Of a DNA stretch of 64,000 bases, positions 9,514 to 18,264 are shown piece after piece. Within the stretch, counting starts at the first letter, position 1; the number at the start of each line of letters is the position of its first letter. This stretch comes from Winogradskyella sp. KYW1333 (GTDB lineage Bacteria; Bacteroidota; Bacteroidia; Flavobacteriales; Flavobacteriaceae). Location: positions 62,001 through 126,000 of the forward strand of contig NZ_QPHL01000012.1 of the NCBI RefSeq assembly GCF_003335675.1, in the 5' to 3' direction. The notes beneath the pieces are model-generated. The model worked only from the letters and a program-made list of their open reading frames with translations, had not been told where the DNA came from and searched no databases. The position numbers and the translations under genes are program-made.

Positions 9514-9774
9514 ATGAAAAAAGGTTTAGTATTAACATTATTTTTAACAATGTCTTTAGCGAGTTTCGCTCAGCAGGCTAATGTTGTTAATAACGAGACT
9601 GAACTTGTCGAAAATGTAACTGTTGAACAGGCAGTTGCTAAAAAGACTGTTATTTCTGCTAAGGCGAAGGCTAAGTTTTTAAAAATCAATCGTAAGAAAA
9701 ATGTTGAAATCATAAGTATCAAAGCTTACAGAAAAAGCCTTCAGATTAAAACTAAAACAGTTAAACTTTGCTAA
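9514..9774 (+). CDS. small exported basic hypothetical protein
   Basis: This 86-residue protein is not recognised. The first 20 residues form a typical signal peptide (MKKGLVLTLFLTMSLASFAQ, cleavage probably before QQ). The mature part first shows an acidic stretch (NNETELVENVTVEQ) and then becomes strongly basic, rich in Lys (AKAKAKFLKINRKK, KTKTVK). It is followed by a clear rho-independent terminator, and its codon use resembles that of a well-expressed gene, so it is probably real. It stands alone between a repeat-bearing spacer and polA. No function is proposed. Confidence 0.7.
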   Translation: MKKGLVLTLFLTMSLASFAQQANVVNNETELVENVTVEQAVAKKTVISAKAKAKFLKINRKKNVEIISIKAYRKSLQIKTKTVKLC

Positions 9775-9797
9775 GAGTTCATTATAGATAGATAAAA

Positions 9798-9831
9798 AGC
9801 TGAAACAAATTGTTTCGGCTTTTTTTATTTT
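9798..9831 (+). terminator. rho-independent terminator
   Basis: The stem AGCTGAAACA pairs with TGTTTCGGCT (one T-G pair) around a 3-base loop and is followed by seven T residues. It ends the transcript of the small exported protein at 9514. Confidence 0.9.
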
Positions 9832-9887
9832 AAATGATATTTCAAAATTCTAGGTTTAAAAACATCATCAAATTGCCAATTTTATTA

Positions 9888-9918
9888 TTTGAACATCTAT
9901 AATTAAACCTTAACTTTT
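9888..9918 (+). promoter_or_regulatory. predicted polA promoter
   Basis: TTTG (9888-9891), a 19-base spacer and TAACTTTT (9911-9918; 7 of 8 matches to TANNTTTG) form a Bacteroidota-type promoter about 33 bases upstream of the polA start codon. Confidence 0.45.
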
Positions 9919-9950
9919 TTGTAGTTTTATAGACTTCAAAATATAAGTAG

Positions 9951-12797
9951 ATGTCAGATCAAAAACGACTTTTTTTAGTAGATGCATATGCACTTATTTT
10001 CAGAGGTTACTACGCCTTTATAAAGAACCCAAGAATAAATTCCAAAGGAGAAGATACTTCTGCTATTATGGGTTTTATGAATTCCCTATTAGATGTAATT
10101 AAAAGAGAGCGCCCAGATCATCTAGCTGTTTGTTTTGATAAAGGTGGCAGTGTCGACCGCGTTGAAATGTACGAAGCATATAAGGCAAATCGTGATGAAA
10201 CTCCTGAGGGCATTAAAACAGCTGTGCCACATATTCATGAAATTTTGAAAGCCATGCATATTCCAATTATGGTAAAGGAAGGGTTTGAAGCCGATGATGT
10301 TATAGGAACACTCTCTAGACAAGCAGAAAAGGAAGGATATAAGGTATTTATGGTAACGCCAGATAAAGATTTTGCTCAGCTCGTTACAGACAATATTTTT
10401 ATGTATCGACCAGTTTTTGGTGGAGGATATGAGACTTGGGGAATTCCAGAGGTGCTAAAAAAATTCGAGGTTGAAACCCCAGAGCAGGTCATCGATTTTC
10501 TTGGTATGATGGGTGATGCAAGTGATAATATACCAGGCTTACCAGGTGTAGGTGAAAAAACTGCTAAAAAATTTATCAATCAGTTCGGAAGTATGGAAGG
10601 CCTCTTGGCCAATACTGATAAGTTAAAAGGCAAAATGAAGGAAAAGGTGGAGGCCAATGCAGACCTTGGGAAACTCTCAAAAGAACTAGCAAGAATAATG
10701 CTTGATGTCCCTGTAGTATTCGATGCTAAGGATTTTGAGCTAGATCATCCAGATATTGACAAGGTCAAAGAAATATTCCAAAATCTTGAGTTTAGAAGAC
10801 TTACCGATAATTTCTTAAAGACCTTTAGTACAGAATACTCAACAGATACACAAAAACAACATATTAGTAAAACTACTGAACTTAAGTCTACTCCAAAGGA
10901 GCAAAAATCTGCTGGTGCTGGACAGTTTTCGTTATTTGGAGGAGAAAGTACGACTGATGAAACTAAAACGAATGATTTCACACGCAATACTGCTGAAACC
11001 ACTTCTCATTTTTACCAAAGTGTGGGTCCTGGCATGGCAACGAAATTGTTTGTGAAAAACTTATTGAATCAATCTTCTGTATGCTTTGATACGGAAACCA
11101 CAGGTCTAAATCCCTTAACAGCTGAATTGGTAGGCATAGCATTTTCTTGGGAAGCTAGTAAAGGTTTTTATGTTCCATTCCCAGAAGACAAGAATGAAGC
11201 TCACTCATTAATTGAAGAACTAAGGCCATTCTTTGAAAATGAAACTATTGAAAAAATTGGCCAGAATTTAAAGTATGATATAAAGGTATTAGCCAAATAC
11301 AATATTGAAGTAAAGGGTAAATTGTTTGATACTATGTTAGCGCATTATTTAATAAATCCAGATATGCGACATAATATGGATGTGTTGGCTGAGACCTATC
11401 TCAACTATACACCTATTTCAATTACAGATTTAATTGGTAAAAAGGGGAAGAACCAGTTATCTATGCGAGATGTTCCTCTAGAAAAACAAACTGAATATGC
11501 TGTTGAAGATGCTGATATAACATTGCAATTGAAAGAGCATTTTCAAAAAGAATTGGGTGAGGCCAATACCCAAAAACTATTTGACGAAATTGAGATTCCA
11601 TTGTTAAGAGTTTTAGCTAATATGGAATTAGAAGGTATAAATCTTGATATTGATTTTTTAAACTCGTTAGCTGAAGAATTAAATAATGATATAGCAAGTC
11701 TTGAAAAGAAAATATATAATGCTGCTGGTGAAGAATTCAATATTGCATCACCTAAACAACTGGGTGTAATTCTCTTTGAAAAAATGAAATTGGTTGACAA
11801 GCCTAAAAAAACTAAAACAGGTCAATATTCAACTGCTGAGGATGTATTGGGTTATCTAGCTAAAGATCATGAAATAGTAAAACATATTCTAGATTATAGA
11901 GGGCTTTCAAAACTCAAAAGCACCTATATAGATGCCCTACCTCAACAAGTTGAAGAACATACAGGTCACGTACATACATATTATATGCAAACTGTTGCCG
12001 CAACTGGTCGCTTAAGCAGCAACAATCCAAATCTTCAAAATATACCAATACGAACTGAGCGTGGTCGTCAAGTGAGAAAAGCATTTATACCTAGAAATGA
12101 ACACTACACTTTGTTAGCTGCCGATTACTCTCAAATAGAATTAAGAATAATTGCAGCCTTAAGTGAAGAAGAAACTATGATTGAAGCCTTTAAAAATGGC
12201 GAAGATATTCACGCATCTACAGCCTCAAAAGTATTCAATGTGCCTTTAACAGAAGTTACTAGAGAACAACGTAGTAATGCCAAAACAGTAAACTTTGGTA
12301 TTATTTATGGCGTTTCAGCCTTTGGACTAAGTAACCAAACTAATCTAACTAGAAGTGAGTCCAAGGAATTGATTGATACTTACTATGCGACCTATCCAAA
12401 ACTTAGAGATTATATCCAAGACCAAGTTGATTTTGCCAGAGATAATGGTTATGTACAAACTGTACTAGGAAGACGTCGTTATTTAAAAGATATTAATTCT
12501 CGTAATGCAGTCGTAAGAGGTGCTGCAGAACGAAATGCTGTTAACGCACCTATTCAGGGTAGTGCTGCCGATATTATTAAGATTGCCATGATTAGAATTC
12601 ATGAGAAATTACAAGCAGGGAATTTTAAAAGTAAAATGTTACTTCAAGTGCATGATGAATTGGTGTTTGATATCTACAAACCAGAACTAGAAGAAATGAA
12701 AGCTCTGATTAAATCTGAAATGGAAAGTGCATACAAACTTGAAGTTCCACTTGATGTAGAACTAGATATTGGAGATAATTGGCTTGAGGCCCATTAA
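9951..12797 (+). CDS. polA: DNA polymerase I
   Basis: This 948-residue family A DNA polymerase fills gaps during replication and repair. Three domains are visible. The 5'-3' exonuclease/flap domain (1 to about 300) has LFLVDAYALIFRGYYAF, EADDVIGTL and TPDKDFAQLV. The 3'-5' proofreading domain (about 365-540) has an intact FDTETTGLNP. The polymerase domain (about 560-948) has motif A (AADYSQIELR near 725), motif B (RSNAKTVNFGIIYG) and motif C (VHDELVFD near 902). Both nuclease sites look active, as in E. coli Pol I. It is probably transcribed from its own promoter (TTTG-N19-TAACTTTT), and sua5 follows 39 bases downstream. Confidence 0.98.
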   Translation: MSDQKRLFLVDAYALIFRGYYAFIKNPRINSKGEDTSAIMGFMNSLLDVIKRERPDHLAVCFDKGGSVDRVEMYEAYKANRDETPEGIKTAVPHIHEILKAMHIPIMVKEGFEADDVIGTLSRQAEKEGYKVFMVTPDKDFAQLVTDNIFMYRPVFGGGYETWGIPEVLKKFEVETPEQVIDFLGMMGDASDNIPGLPGVGEKTAKKFINQFGSMEGLLANTDKLKGKMKEKVEANADLGKLSKELARIMLDVPVVFDAKDFELDHPDIDKVKEIFQNLEFRRLTDNFLKTFSTEYSTDTQKQHISKTTELKSTPKEQKSAGAGQFSLFGGESTTDETKTNDFTRNTAETTSHFYQSVGPGMATKLFVKNLLNQSSVCFDTETTGLNPLTAELVGIAFSWEASKGFYVPFPEDKNEAHSLIEELRPFFENETIEKIGQNLKYDIKVLAKYNIEVKGKLFDTMLAHYLINPDMRHNMDVLAETYLNYTPISITDLIGKKGKNQLSMRDVPLEKQTEYAVEDADITLQLKEHFQKELGEANTQKLFDEIEIPLLRVLANMELEGINLDIDFLNSLAEELNNDIASLEKKIYNAAGEEFNIASPKQLGVILFEKMKLVDKPKKTKTGQYSTAEDVLGYLAKDHEIVKHILDYRGLSKLKSTYIDALPQQVEEHTGHVHTYYMQTVAATGRLSSNNPNLQNIPIRTERGRQVRKAFIPRNEHYTLLAADYSQIELRIIAALSEEETMIEAFKNGEDIHASTASKVFNVPLTEVTREQRSNAKTVNFGIIYGVSAFGLSNQTNLTRSESKELIDTYYATYPKLRDYIQDQVDFARDNGYVQTVLGRRRYLKDINSRNAVVRGAAERNAVNAPIQGSAADIIKIAMIRIHEKLQAGNFKSKMLLQVHDELVFDIYKPELEEMKALIKSEMESAYKLEVPLDVELDIGDNWLEAH

Positions 12798-12836
12798 TTT
12801 TCTTAACTAAAATAATATTGTAATCAAATAATACGA

Positions 12837-13796
12837 ATGAGCATTATTTCTAAGGACATATCTAAAGCTATTGAACTATTAAATAATGATGAGTTGGTGG
12901 CAATACCAACAGAAACTGTTTATGGTCTTGCAGGAAATATCTTTTCAGAGAATGCGGTTAAGTCAATTTTCAAAACCAAAAAACGTCCAAGCTTTAACCC
13001 TTTAATTGTACATATTGCATCAAAAAATAGACTTTCTAATATTGTTAGTTATATTCCAATCAAGGCACAATTATTAGCAGATGCTTTCTGGCCAGGACCA
13101 ATAACATTGGTTTTACCAAAAAAAGAAATTATCCCAGATTTAATAACTTCAGGAAAACCGACAGTTGCTGTGCGTGTACCAAACCACCCTATAACGCTTC
13201 AACTTCTTAATCAATTGGAGTTTCCATTAGCTGCACCGAGTGCCAACCCTTTTAGCAATATTAGTCCTACAAAACCTGAGCATGTTGAAAACTATTTTAA
13301 ACATGACATTAAAATGGTATTAGATGGAGGTCCTTGTAAAAGAGGTATAGAATCTACAATTATAGGTTTTGAAAAAGATGAACCCATCATTTATAGACTT
13401 GGATCTACTCCTATTGAAGAGATAGAACGTGTGATAGGTAAAATTTCAATAAAAAACAAGGAAGAAATTAGTCCTAAAGCACCAGGTATGTTAGAACGCC
13501 ATTATGCACCTAAGACCAAAACTATCCTTACAGACGATTTAACCAAAAGCATTAAATTTCACTCAGATAAACGCATTGGATTATTAATCTTTAATGATAT
13601 TCTTAATGATGATAATATTCAATTTAAGGTTGTTCTGTCTGAAGGGAGTAACCTATACGAGGCCGCTTCAAAATTATATGATGCCTTGCATCAGTTAGAT
13701 GAGCAAGAGTTAGACATCATAATTGCAGAGAAACTCCCAAATTATGGATTAGGAAAGTCAATTAATGACAGGTTATCTAGAGCAACTAAATGCTAA
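12837..13796 (+). CDS. sua5: L-threonylcarbamoyladenylate synthase, Sua5 type
   Basis: This enzyme makes threonylcarbamoyl-AMP from Thr, bicarbonate and ATP, the first step of t6A formation at position 37 of ANN-decoding tRNAs. At 319 residues it is the long, two-domain Sua5 form. The YrdC/TsaC domain (1 to about 205) shows VAIPTETVYGLAGN, KKRPSFNPLIVHI and PLAAPSANPFSNISPT. The linker KAPGMLERHYAPKT leads to the C-terminal Sua5 domain (about 220-319). The gene lies 39 bases after polA on the same strand and may share its transcript. Confidence 0.95.
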   Translation: MSIISKDISKAIELLNNDELVAIPTETVYGLAGNIFSENAVKSIFKTKKRPSFNPLIVHIASKNRLSNIVSYIPIKAQLLADAFWPGPITLVLPKKEIIPDLITSGKPTVAVRVPNHPITLQLLNQLEFPLAAPSANPFSNISPTKPEHVENYFKHDIKMVLDGGPCKRGIESTIIGFEKDEPIIYRLGSTPIEEIERVIGKISIKNKEEISPKAPGMLERHYAPKTKTILTDDLTKSIKFHSDKRIGLLIFNDILNDDNIQFKVVLSEGSNLYEAASKLYDALHQLDEQELDIIIAEKLPNYGLGKSINDRLSRATKC

Positions 13797-13916
13797 CGAA
13801 TCTCATATTTTATCTTAACACTAATCATTAACTTATAGAATTGATTAACCCTTCCGATTGGGAATTATAACAAATATAAAGGCCTAATTTTCAATTAAAA
13901 AAAACCTGCTAGGAGG

Positions 13917-13947
13917 TTTGGTAATCCAATAGTTTATCGTAAATTTG
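13917..13947 (+). promoter_or_regulatory. rplM promoter
   Basis: TTTG (13917-13920), exactly 19 bases, then TAAATTTG (13940-13947), a full match to the Bacteroidota -33/-7 consensus. The predicted start of transcription is near 13953, giving a leader of about 60 nt before the GTG start of rplM. Confidence 0.75.
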
Positions 13948-13950
13948 CAA

Positions 13951-14014
13951 ACTCTTTTTTAGAGAGAAATGTATAATCAATTGTGCAAAAAGCACAGTTA
14001 TAAATCAAATTAGT
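13951..14014 (+). promoter_or_regulatory. structured rplM leader RNA (possible L13 autoregulatory leader)
   Basis: The short leader contains two hairpins: CTCT...AGAG around 13952-13964, and an 8-bp stem AATTGTGC / GCACAGTT (13979-13986 with 13992-13999, loop AAAAA, one T-G pair). Ribosomal protein L13 leaders are described for Firmicutes and, I recall, Bacteroidia, so this is a candidate site where L13 represses its own operon. No covariance check was possible. Confidence 0.45.
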
Positions 14015-14470
14015 GTGGATACATTAAGCTACAAAACAGTTTCCGCTAACAAAGCTACCGTTAATAAGGAGTGGGTCTTGGTTGATGCTGAAGGACAAAC
14101 TTTAGGTCGCTTAGCTTCAAAAGTAGCAATACTTTTAAGAGGTAAGCACAAACCTAATTTTACGCCACACGTTGATTGCGGTGATAACGTAATTGTTATA
14201 AACGCAGAGAAAATCAACTTAACTGGTAATAAATGGACGGAGAAAAGTTATATCCGTCACACAGGTTATCCAGGTGGTCAAAGAAGCCTGACAGCTACTG
14301 AGATGTTTGAAAAAGACCCAACCAGATTGGTAGAAAAGTCAGTAAAAGGAATGTTGCCTAAAAACAAATTAGGAGCGCAATTATTCCGTAACCTATCAGT
14401 TGTTGCTGGTACAGAGCACGATCATGAAGCTCAAAAGCCAAAAGCAATTAATTTAAAAGAATTTAACTAA
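14015..14470 (+). CDS. rplM: 50S ribosomal protein L13
   Basis: This 151-residue L13 is an early-assembling large-subunit protein. The sequence [16 protein letters not shown], the [16 protein letters not shown] block, [12 protein letters not shown] and GMLPKNKLG are diagnostic. The start codon is GTG at 14015 (reading [13 protein letters not shown], the usual flavobacterial N-terminus); no in-frame ATG lies nearby upstream. Its stop overlaps the rpsI start by one base (TAATG), so the two are translationally coupled. A full-consensus promoter and a structured leader lie directly upstream. Confidence 0.98.
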   Translation: MDTLSYKTVSANKATVNKEWVLVDAEGQTLGRLASKVAILLRGKHKPNFTPHVDCGDNVIVINAEKINLTGNKWTEKSYIRHTGYPGGQRSLTATEMFEKDPTRLVEKSVKGMLPKNKLGAQLFRNLSVVAGTEHDHEAQKPKAINLKEFN

Positions 14471-14856
14471 TGGAAGTAATTCACAAAATTGGCCGTAGAA
14501 AGACGGCTGTTGCCCGTGTATATGTTGCCAAAGGAAAAGGTAACATTACGGTGAACAAAAAAGACATGGCGGATTATTTTACAACTGCACCTTTGCAGTA
14601 TAAAGTAAACCAACCTTTAGTCATGACTAACAATGATGGCAACTTTGATATTACTGTTAACGTATACGGAGGTGGTATCACCGGCCAGGCGGAAGCTATA
14701 CGTTTAGCATTATCTCGTGCAATGTGCGAACTTGATGCTGAAAACAGAGCAATATTAAAGCCAGAAGGTCTATTAACTAGAGATCCAAGAATGGTAGAGC
14801 GTAAGAAATTCGGTCAGAAGAAAGCGCGTAAGAAATTCCAGTTCTCGAAACGTTAA
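14470..14856 (+). CDS. rpsI: 30S ribosomal protein S9
   Basis: This 128-residue S9 binds 16S rRNA in the small-subunit head; its C-terminal tail reaches the P-site tRNA. Diagnostic features are the IGRRKTAVARVYV N-terminus, GGGITGQAEAIRLALSRA and the basic tail KKFGQKKARKKFQFSKR ending in Lys-Arg. It overlaps rplM by one base and is followed by a 15-bp perfect hairpin before rpsB. Confidence 0.98.
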   Translation: MEVIHKIGRRKTAVARVYVAKGKGNITVNKKDMADYFTTAPLQYKVNQPLVMTNNDGNFDITVNVYGGGITGQAEAIRLALSRAMCELDAENRAILKPEGLLTRDPRMVERKKFGQKKARKKFQFSKR

Positions 14857-14871
14857 TATCCAACAACATTT

Positions 14872-14903
14872 AATTCAGAATCTGACAAGTCAGATTCTGA
14901 ATT
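14872..14903 (+). terminator. strong hairpin after rpsI (terminator or attenuator)
   Basis: A perfect 15-bp inverted repeat, AATTCAGAATCTGAC with a 2-base AA loop, follows rpsI by 15 bases. The sequence after it (ACTTTATTTTATT) has only a broken T-run, so read-through into rpsB is likely. It may lower rpsB-tsf expression relative to rplM-rpsI, or mark an RNA-processing site. Confidence 0.65.
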
Positions 14904-15066
14904 ACTTTATTTTATTGAAATCGCCGTATAGTGCGGCAAAATTTAAACCAGTTATTGTTGTCCACAATGGAAACATTGGGATTTAGTTTAGCATCTAAAT
15001 GGTTAAGGCAAGCAAAAGCAACCACTTAATCATTGCTAATTCAACAGAACGTAAACTATTACAAAA
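14904..15066 (+). promoter_or_regulatory. structured rpsB leader region
   Basis: Between the rpsI hairpin and the rpsB start lie about 160 bases with several small stems: GCCG...CGGC (14923-14937), CAATG GAAA CATTG with a GAAA tetraloop, and TTTAG CAT CTAAA. No full-match -7 box was seen. This could be a leader through which S2 regulates rpsB-tsf, as known in other bacteria. That reading is inference from position and foldability. Confidence 0.35.
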
Positions 15067-15858
15067 ATGGAAAAAGTAGAAGTAAAAGAACTCTTAGAAG
15101 CAGGTGTACACTTCGGACACCTTACACGTAAGTGGGACCCAAACATGGCTCCTTACATTTATATGGAGCGTAACGGTATCCATATTATTAACCTTTACAA
15201 AACAGCAGCTAAAATTGAAGAAACTTGTGCAGCATTACGTAAAATTGCGGTGTCAGGAAAGAAAATTTTGTTTGTTGCAACTAAAAAACAAGCGAAAGAC
15301 ATCGTTGCTGAAAAGGCAGGTGCTGTAAACCAACCTTATATTACCGAGCGTTGGCCAGGTGGAATGCTAACAAATTTTGTGACTATCAGAAAAGCTGTTA
15401 AGAAAATGGCTTCTATCGATAGAATGAAAAAAGACGGAACTTTCAATTCTTTATCTAAAAAAGAGCGTTTACAAGTTGACCGTCAACGTGCTAAATTAGA
15501 AAAGAATCTAGGTTCAATTTCTGATATGACTCGTTTACCAGGCGCATTATTTGTAGTGGATATTAAGCGAGAGCATATTGCGATAAAAGAAGCTCAGAAA
15601 TTAAATATTCCAATCTTTGCAATGGTAGATACAAACTCTGACCCTCGTCAAGTAGATTATCTAATCCCTGCAAATGATGATGCTTCAAAATCGATTAACA
15701 AAGTACTTTCTATTGTAGCTTCAGCTATTGAAGACGGATTAAACGAGAGAAAAGCTGAACGTGCAGAAAAAGAAGATAAGGCACAAAAGCAAGATGCTAA
15801 ACCAGCTCCAGTTGAGGCAAAAGCTGAAACTGTAGAAGCAAGTAAAGAAGAAGAATAA
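15067..15858 (+). CDS. rpsB: 30S ribosomal protein S2
   Basis: This 263-residue S2 is a late-assembling small-subunit protein that helps recruit S1-like functions. Clear signatures are KELLEAGVHFGHLTRKWDPNM, GKKILFVATKKQA, ERWPGGMLTNF and FAMVDTNSDPRQVDYLIPANDDA. The tail beyond about residue 225 is a charged, low-complexity Lys/Glu/Ala extension typical of Bacteroidota S2. It is followed by tsf after 83 bases that contain a long-range inverted repeat. Confidence 0.98.
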   Translation: MEKVEVKELLEAGVHFGHLTRKWDPNMAPYIYMERNGIHIINLYKTAAKIEETCAALRKIAVSGKKILFVATKKQAKDIVAEKAGAVNQPYITERWPGGMLTNFVTIRKAVKKMASIDRMKKDGTFNSLSKKERLQVDRQRAKLEKNLGSISDMTRLPGALFVVDIKREHIAIKEAQKLNIPIFAMVDTNSDPRQVDYLIPANDDASKSINKVLSIVASAIEDGLNERKAERAEKEDKAQKQDAKPAPVEAKAETVEASKEEE

Positions 15859-15878
15859 ATAGATTTTTAGAATACATG

Positions 15879-15928
15879 AAAAAAGTCGTTTAGTTCTTTT
15901 CTTTTAGAAATAAATTAATCGACTTTTT
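15879..15928 (+). promoter_or_regulatory. inverted repeat between rpsB and tsf
   Basis: AAAAAGTCG near 15880-15888 pairs with CGACTTTTT at 15920-15928, nine base pairs across a loop of about 30 bases, just upstream of the tsf start. It resembles a weak terminator or attenuator and could set the S2:EF-Ts ratio. The long loop keeps confidence low. Confidence 0.35.
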
Positions 15929-15941
15929 AAATTTAATAATT

Positions 15942-16772
15942 ATGGAAAATACTGTAAAAATCACGGCAGCAGAAGTAAACAAATTGAGAAAGGCTACTGG
16001 TGCAGGTATGATGGATTGTAAGAAAGCATTAGTAGAAGCTAATGGAGATTTTGACAAAGCCATTGAAATATTACGTAAAAAAGGACAAAAAGTAGCAGCA
16101 AAACGTGCAGATAGAGAATCTACTGAAGGTGCTGCTATTGCAAAAGTAAATGGAGATAATACTGTTGGTGTTTCAATAGTATTAGGTTGTGAAACTGACT
16201 TTGTTGGTAAAAACGACAACTTTGTGGCACTTGCTCATGAGTTAGCTGATTTAGCATTAAACTTCAATTCTAAAGATGAGTTTTTAGACGCTGATTTTGG
16301 TGGAATGACTGTAGCTGAAAAATTAATTGAGCAAACAGGTGTGATTGGTGAAAAATTAGGCATTAATGCATTTGAGAAAATTGAAGCTCCATTTGTTGGT
16401 TCTTACATACATGCAGGAAACAAGATCGCTACTTTAGTCGGTTTATCAGCTAATGTTGATGGCGCAGATGTAGTTGCTAAAGATGTTGCTATGCAAACTG
16501 CTGCAATGAATCCTATTGCATTAAATGAAGAGGGTGTTGATGCATCTGTAATTGAAAAAGAAATTGAAATAGCAAAAGATCAACTTCGTCAAGAAGGTAA
16601 GCCAGAAGCTATGTTAGATAATATCGCTAAGGGTAAATTAAAGCGTTTCTTTAAAGACAACACTTTAGTTAATCAAGCTTTTATTAAAGATAGTAAAGTT
16701 AGTGTTGCTAATTATGTTAAGACAATTGGTGATGTTGAGGTAACTTCATTTAAACGTGTTGCCTTAGGATAA
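15942..16772 (+). CDS. tsf: translation elongation factor Ts
   Basis: This 276-residue EF-Ts is the nucleotide exchange factor that regenerates EF-Tu-GTP. The N-terminal UBA-like domain has the hallmark VNKLRKATGAGMMDCKKALVEANGDFDKAIEILRKKG, split here by normal spacing, and the core has LGCETDFVGKNDNF for EF-Tu contact. The gene follows rpsB in the universal rpsB-tsf order and ends at a strong terminator at 16793. Confidence 0.98.
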   Translation: MENTVKITAAEVNKLRKATGAGMMDCKKALVEANGDFDKAIEILRKKGQKVAAKRADRESTEGAAIAKVNGDNTVGVSIVLGCETDFVGKNDNFVALAHELADLALNFNSKDEFLDADFGGMTVAEKLIEQTGVIGEKLGINAFEKIEAPFVGSYIHAGNKIATLVGLSANVDGADVVAKDVAMQTAAMNPIALNEEGVDASVIEKEIEIAKDQLRQEGKPEAMLDNIAKGKLKRFFKDNTLVNQAFIKDSKVSVANYVKTIGDVEVTSFKRVALG

Positions 16773-16792
16773 TCTTTTTTATATAAAAAATC

Positions 16793-16826
16793 AAAACCCT
16801 CAAATAATATTTGAGGGTTTTTTTTG
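16793..16826 (+). terminator. rho-independent terminator after tsf
   Basis: A perfect 13-bp stem (AAAACCCTCAAAT with its complement, 3-base loop) runs into eight T residues. It separates the rplM-rpsI-rpsB-tsf unit from pyrH. Confidence 0.95.
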
Positions 16827-16862
16827 GCCTTTTTTTCGCTTTTAAAGAAGCTAAGAATTGTG

Positions 16863-16870
16863 TAGCTTTG
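16863..16870 (+). promoter_or_regulatory. -7 box of the pyrH-frr promoter
   Basis: TAGCTTTG fully matches TANNTTTG, 20 bases upstream of the pyrH start. The -33 region at the expected distance is only T-rich (GCTTTTAAA). Confidence 0.55.
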
Positions 16871-16890
16871 TTCAACTTTCAAAATTCATA

Positions 16891-17598
16891 ATGAAATACA
16901 AAAGAATTTTACTAAAACTTTCTGGTGAAGCTTTAATGGGCACTCGTCAGTATGGTATAGACCCTGAGCGTTTAGCCGAATATGCCAAAGACATAAAAAC
17001 TATAACAGATAAAGGTGTTCAAGTAGCCATAGTTATTGGTGGCGGTAACATTTTTAGAGGTGTTGCTGGTGCGAGTAATGGTATGGATCGTGTGCAAGGC
17101 GACCATATGGGTATGCTTGCTACTGTTATTAACGGTTTAGCTTTACAAAGTGCATTAGAAGATGCTGATATCCCAACAAGATTGCAAACTGCAATAAAAA
17201 TAAACGAAGTTGCAGAACCTTTTATTAGACGCAAGGCTTTACGTCATTTAGAAAAAGGTCGTGTTGTGATTTTTGGTGGTGGTACGGGTAACCCATACTT
17301 TACTACGGATTCAGCTGCCGTACTAAGAGCCATAGAAATGGAAGCAGATGTAATTTTAAAAGGAACTCGTGTAGATGGAATTTACGATGCAGATCCTGAA
17401 AAAGATACAAGTGCAATCAAATTTGATGAAATATCATTTGATGACGTACTTAGCAAAGGACTAAAGGTCATGGACACAACAGCCTTTACGTTAAGTCAAG
17501 AAAACAACTTACCAATTATCGTTTTTGATATGAATAAAAAAGGTAATCTATTAAAAGTCGTTTCTGGTGAAAATATTGGTACAGTAGTAAATTTATAA
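16891..17598 (+). CDS. pyrH: UMP kinase
   Basis: This 235-residue bacterial UMP kinase converts UMP to UDP in pyrimidine synthesis. It belongs to the amino-acid-kinase fold: [14 protein letters not shown] binds phosphate, [12 protein letters not shown] and [14 protein letters not shown] are nucleotide-site loops, and [16 protein letters not shown] is the uridylate-specific segment. An in-frame ATG at 16858 would add eleven unsupported residues and lies upstream of the -7 box at 16863, so I chose 16891. frr follows 44 bases later. Confidence 0.97.
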   Translation: MKYKRILLKLSGEALMGTRQYGIDPERLAEYAKDIKTITDKGVQVAIVIGGGNIFRGVAGASNGMDRVQGDHMGMLATVINGLALQSALEDADIPTRLQTAIKINEVAEPFIRRKALRHLEKGRVVIFGGGTGNPYFTTDSAAVLRAIEMEADVILKGTRVDGIYDADPEKDTSAIKFDEISFDDVLSKGLKVMDTTAFTLSQENNLPIIVFDMNKKGNLLKVVSGENIGTVVNL

Positions 17599-17642
17599 AT
17601 TTGGCTTAAATTTTGATAATGCTCAATTAAAATTATAATACT

Positions 17643-18197
17643 ATGAATGAAGAGATTGAATTTATTATAGACTCAGCTAAAGAGGCAATGGATGCCGCAA
17701 TTAAGCATTTAGAAAAACAGTTGGTTAATATCAGAGCTGGGAAAGCAACACCGTCTATGTTAGGTAGCGTAATGGTGGATTACTATGGTGCACAAACCCC
17801 ACTTAACCAAGTGGCAAATGTAAATAAACCAGACGGTAGAACTATCTCTGTACAACCATGGGAAAAGAGTATGCTTCAAGAAATTGAACGCGGTATTATG
17901 GTTGCCAATTTAGGTTTTAATCCAATGAATAATGGCGAAACAATAATCATAAACGTTCCACCATTAACTGAAGAGCGCAGAAAAGAATTGGCTAAGCAAG
18001 CAAAATCAGAGGCAGAAGATGCAAAAATTGGTGTTAGGAATGCCAGAAAAGATGCAATGCATGATATCAAAAAAACAGATGCATCTGAAGACCTTCAAGG
18101 AAATGCTGAGATTGATATACAAGAATTAACAGATACTTACGTTAAAAAGGTAGATAATATTCTAGATGTCAAAGAAAACGAAATTATGACGGTTTAG
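17643..18197 (+). CDS. frr: ribosome recycling factor
   Basis: This 184-residue RRF splits post-termination ribosomes together with EF-G. Full family length and signatures are present: LVNIRAGKATPSMLGSVMVDYYG, TPLNQVANV, ISVQPWEKSML and the C-terminal helix ending VKKVDNILDVKENEIMTV. It forms the conserved pyrH-frr pair and is closed by a terminator at 18217. Confidence 0.98.
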   Translation: MNEEIEFIIDSAKEAMDAAIKHLEKQLVNIRAGKATPSMLGSVMVDYYGAQTPLNQVANVNKPDGRTISVQPWEKSMLQEIERGIMVANLGFNPMNNGETIIINVPPLTEERRKELAKQAKSEAEDAKIGVRNARKDAMHDIKKTDASEDLQGNAEIDIQELTDTYVKKVDNILDVKENEIMTV

Positions 18198-18216
18198 AAT
18201 TCTTGAAAAACATTAA

Positions 18217-18247
18217 AAACATCCCAACAAAACGGGATGTTTTTTTT
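18217..18247 (+). terminator. rho-independent terminator after frr
   Basis: The 9-bp stem AAACATCCC / GGGATGTTT with an 8-base loop runs into a T-tract. It lies 19 bases after the frr stop. Confidence 0.9.
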
Positions 18248-18264
18248 AACCACAATACATCTTT

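Noticed and set aside
16858-16890. Upstream ATG extension of pyrH
   Set aside because: It lies upstream of the likely -7 box at 16863-16870, so it would not be on the mRNA, and the family N-terminus begins at 16891.
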